The notes below the pieces were generated by a model. It had not been told where the DNA came from and did no database searches. It saw nothing but the letters and a program-made list of their open reading frames with translations. DNA of 35,665 nucleotides from a virus: positions 1 through 35,665 of the IMG/VR virus record IMGVR_UViG_3300007363_000053, one strand, 5' to 3'. This document shows positions 33,866 to 35,665 of this stretch, one piece after another. The position numbers were made by a program, and so were the translations under genes. How positions within the stretch are numbered: the stretch's first letter is position 1; each line of letters begins with the position of its first letter.

Positions 33866-34705
33866 CTAGATATTTGAATCTTTAATAAATTTATTTAGGT
33901 CATCAAGTGACCCATTGAATAAATTAAAGTCACAGTCTCCGCTCACGCCCATTACAGAAGCATCCTCGGCTGTTTGCCAGAACGTCCAGTTTGTCCATGG
34001 TTGAGGAATTCGAGGTTTTTTGGCTCTATAATGCGCAATCCAAAGCGAATATCGAAAGAAGTCGATCTCTAAATAAAGCTCACTAGCAAACGAGGGTGAG
34101 GTGTAAATTATTGGCCGTTTATTGGTTAGTTCTTCAACTTTAAATAAAAAGCGCATTGCGGCTTCTTTATCGCTTTTAAATGATGTGTCGTCGTTAACTT
34201 CCCAATCCAAGACTAAAGGCAAATCCATTTCATCAAGCGCTCCGACTGTATCTACAAAAAGCTGAGCTTGAACGATGGGGTTTTTATTTGGTCTAAAGAA
34301 ATGATACGCGCCACGAATAAACCCAAGATTTTTTAGGATACTCCAACGTGATTGAAACATGGGGTCTTTGTACTTTACGCCTTCAGTAGCTTTTATAAAA
34401 ACAAACTTGATTCCTGCTTTTTTTACGTCATCCCAAGAGTTAACAAGATCACCATGATAAACATCAATACCTGCAACAGTTTCGCGTACAACTTCACTTG
34501 ATGGCTTTAATAATGCTTCTATTTTGCTAAGTGTTTTTGGGCCCACAACGCCATCAACAACAAGATTGTTTTTAAGCTGAAATTTTTGTACTTCGTGCAA
34601 AGTATTAAAACCAAACACACCATCAAGCTTTAAATTACAGCCTAATTTATTTAAATTTTCTTGAAGTTGTTTAACTTCATCACCGAACGATCCTAGTCTA
34701 AGCAT
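33866..34705 (-). CDS. endolysin: peptidoglycan-binding domain + GH25 lysozyme
   Basis: The 279-residue protein has an N-terminal peptidoglycan-binding domain (about 1-65, LGSFGDEVKQLQENLNKLG and VDGVVGPKTLSKIEALL). A GH25 muramidase domain (about 76-279) follows: GIDVYHGD with Asp81, FVFIKATEGVKYKD (103-114), GAYHFFRP (132-139) and LVLDWEV with Asp167 and Glu169. The Asp81/Asp167/Glu169 set is the expected GH25 active site. No signal peptide is visible, so export depends on a holin, probably the one at 31644 on the other strand. It follows the micro-ORF region at 34843. Confidence 0.94.
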   Translation of the reverse strand: MLRLGSFGDEVKQLQENLNKLGCNLKLDGVFGFNTLHEVQKFQLKNNLVVDGVVGPKTLSKIEALLKPSSEVVRETVAGIDVYHGDLVNSWDDVKKAGIKFVFIKATEGVKYKDPMFQSRWSILKNLGFIRGAYHFFRPNKNPIVQAQLFVDTVGALDEMDLPLVLDWEVNDDTSFKSDKEAAMRFLFKVEELTNKRPIIYTSPSFASELYLEIDFFRYSLWIAHYRAKKPRIPQPWTNWTFWQTAEDASVMGVSGDCDFNLFNGSLDDLNKFIKDSNI

Positions 34706-34842
34706 ATTGTTATTTTATTGGGCTAAAAACTTTAGAAACCTGTCTCAATGTGATGAAAGCAATCGATAATCTGGTTCTTTGGTTTTTAAAAAAGGTCTCT
34801 GATCTAGGTACCTAAAATCTTTAGCCTTGAAACTCCTTCTAA

Positions 34843-34920
34843 CTACATATCACCCATTTCGCAAACTAAAATAAAAGCACTTAAAGCTGTTAATGTTGCT
34901 GTAATGTATAAATGTATCAT
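34843..34920 (-). CDS. micro-ORF, 25-aa hydrophobic protein
   Basis: ATG34920 overlaps the TGA of the preceding 31-codon frame (ATGA). The 25-residue product has one membrane-type stretch (YITATLTALSAFILVC) and ends GDM. The stop is TAG at 34843. No ribosome site of its own is visible, so it would rely on coupling. It could be a tiny lysis or membrane protein, or a chance frame. Confidence 0.42.
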   Translation of the reverse strand: MIHLYITATLTALSAFILVCEMGDM

Positions 34921-35012
34921 TTTTTTATTATTGGAAATTTGAAACCTTTAAAGGGATTAACTTTTTTAGGTTCACGTTTAAAAAGCTTTTTTAACCAACT
35001 CATAAGCTTCAT
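34917..35012 (-). CDS. micro-ORF, 31-aa basic protein
   Basis: ATG35012 overlaps the TGA of the 164-residue gene (ATGA). The product is basic and amphipathic: MKLMSWLKKLFKREPKKVNP, then FKGFKFPIIKK. It overlaps the next micro-ORF by 4 bp. The chain of ATGA overlaps supports translation; composition suggests membrane association or nucleic-acid binding. Confidence 0.48.
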   Translation of the reverse strand: MKLMSWLKKLFKREPKKVNPFKGFKFPIIKK

Positions 35013-35503
35013 TTCTTTATTTTAATCTTAGTATAGCCCAAAGCAACTACACGCTCCTTGCTGGGTAATTCCTTTGTTAACCCCCTTCCGTTGCACATTG
35101 GACATATGCAAATTGTCTCATAAAAATTATGCTCATTTATAGCTCTAACATAGCCATAATGATCGCAACTAGAGCATCCATATGTTTGCCTGCTATCGAC
35201 AGTTTGTTGAGCTATGTAATCAATAGGACGCTTAGGAAGCTTATCGATGGCAATCTTTAAATCATTAATGCTTGGAAACGTATCTTGAGACTCGAGTAAT
35301 GCTTCTAAAGCACGTCTAAATTTATCTGGAGAAGTCTTGGAAAACTTTATTCCATACCTGCAAAAGTTCTCTATGTATTTATTATCAGGAAAAGATTTAA
35401 AAAAGTGCTTAAACTTATTTGCAATATCTAAAAATGAGGTCATACCTAGCTCTTTAGTAGTATTGCTTTTTTGATACTGTTCTTTATACTCTTCGCTCAT
35501 CAT
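35009..35503 (-). CDS. Zn-ribbon protein, possible replication accessory
   Basis: The 164-residue protein has an N-terminal helical domain (around FLDIANKFKHFFKSFPDNKY, FRRALEALLES) and a C-terminal zinc ribbon with Cys110, Cys113 and a later CICPMC cluster (Cys132, 134, 137). The helical domain followed by a C-x2-C...C-x-C-x2-C unit is familiar from phage proteins sometimes linked to helicase loading. I have no definite family match. It heads a minus-strand unit that runs into two micro-ORFs. Confidence 0.6.
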   Translation of the reverse strand: MMSEEYKEQYQKSNTTKELGMTSFLDIANKFKHFFKSFPDNKYIENFCRYGIKFSKTSPDKFRRALEALLESQDTFPSINDLKIAIDKLPKRPIDYIAQQTVDSRQTYGCSSCDHYGYVRAINEHNFYETICICPMCNGRGLTKELPSKERVVALGYTKIKIKK

Positions 35504-35665
35504 TCTTCCTTATTTTGAATACACGAGGGCTATAACACCACCACTCTTATAATGCTTTTTATGCATTTAGAGTCTTCATGTAACTTGTCTTAAACTATTC
35601 AATGTCTGTTAAATATAAGTATTCAATACTTTATCTAACTCTTTAGTGCTTCTTGCCCTTGCTAA
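35504..35665. other. non-coding end region, probable promoter for the 164-aa gene
   Basis: No gene is visible in these 162 bases. The most distinctive element is the palindrome AGTATT-C-AATACT at 35618-35630. A related half (TATTCAAT) lies at 35596-35603, with a second copy inside the palindrome at 35620-35627. On the minus strand a small hairpin (AATGC/GCATT) lies closer to the gene. This fits an operator/promoter region reading leftward, but no -35/-10 pair could be placed with confidence. Confidence 0.4.
35618..35630. promoter_or_regulatory. 13-bp palindrome, candidate operator
   Basis: AGTATTCAATACT is a perfect odd palindrome with a central C. A partial copy (TATTCAAT) lies 24 bp away. 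Placement about 115 bp upstream of the 164-residue gene on the minus strand suggests a repressor site. No protein is assigned. Confidence 0.4.

Overview
The window is a tailed-phage genome, or most of one, AT-rich and densely packed. A head-tail module of about 27 kb lies on the minus strand, from the terminase subunits (28095-29800) through three glycine-rich fibres, portal, scaffold, major capsid, head-tail adaptor, a fibre and a large tail/hub protein to two very large proteins that resemble internal (ejection) virion proteins. The set fits a short-tailed (podovirus-like) particle: no tape-measure, sheath or major tail-tube protein was recognised. A lipoprotein resembling an outer-membrane spanin points to a Gram-negative host, but the host cannot be named from the sequence.

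Layout: 1-350, non-coding, ending in a strong terminator. 351-2341 (plus), a cytosine methyltransferase, tRNA-Asn(GTT), then a promoter driving an ERF-type annealing protein, an excisionase-like HTH protein and a small unknown. 2328-29800 (minus), the virion genes. 29851-31542 (minus), small unknowns and a protein with an HTH and a GNAT-like acetyltransferase region. 31644-32843 (plus), holin, a lysis-associated unknown, a small lipoprotein and a RusA-type resolvase. 32812-33684 (minus), a tightly coupled four-gene operon ending in a ribbon-helix-helix protein. 33866-35503 (minus), a GH25 endolysin, two micro-ORFs and a Zn-ribbon protein. DNA polymerase, helicase, primase, integrase and a CI-like repressor were not seen.

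Three things stand out. (1) The methyltransferase gene is read in two frames: the +1 frame (361-1047) is open throughout and carries a second recognisable conserved protein, so the locus looks like a complete overprinted gene pair. (2) The major capsid gene is split into three exons by two homologous introns with group I features. Both follow the same CCGGT exon sequence and have a matching GCCG guide 8 nt inside the intron; a stem with a compensatory base change is shared. The first intron carries an endonuclease VII-type HNH ORF; the second has lost it. (3) The middle capsid exon, reconstructed in frame, contains a TAA stop, which makes its expression puzzling. A further endonuclease VII-like gene sits immediately downstream of the capsid gene, behind its own terminator and promoter.
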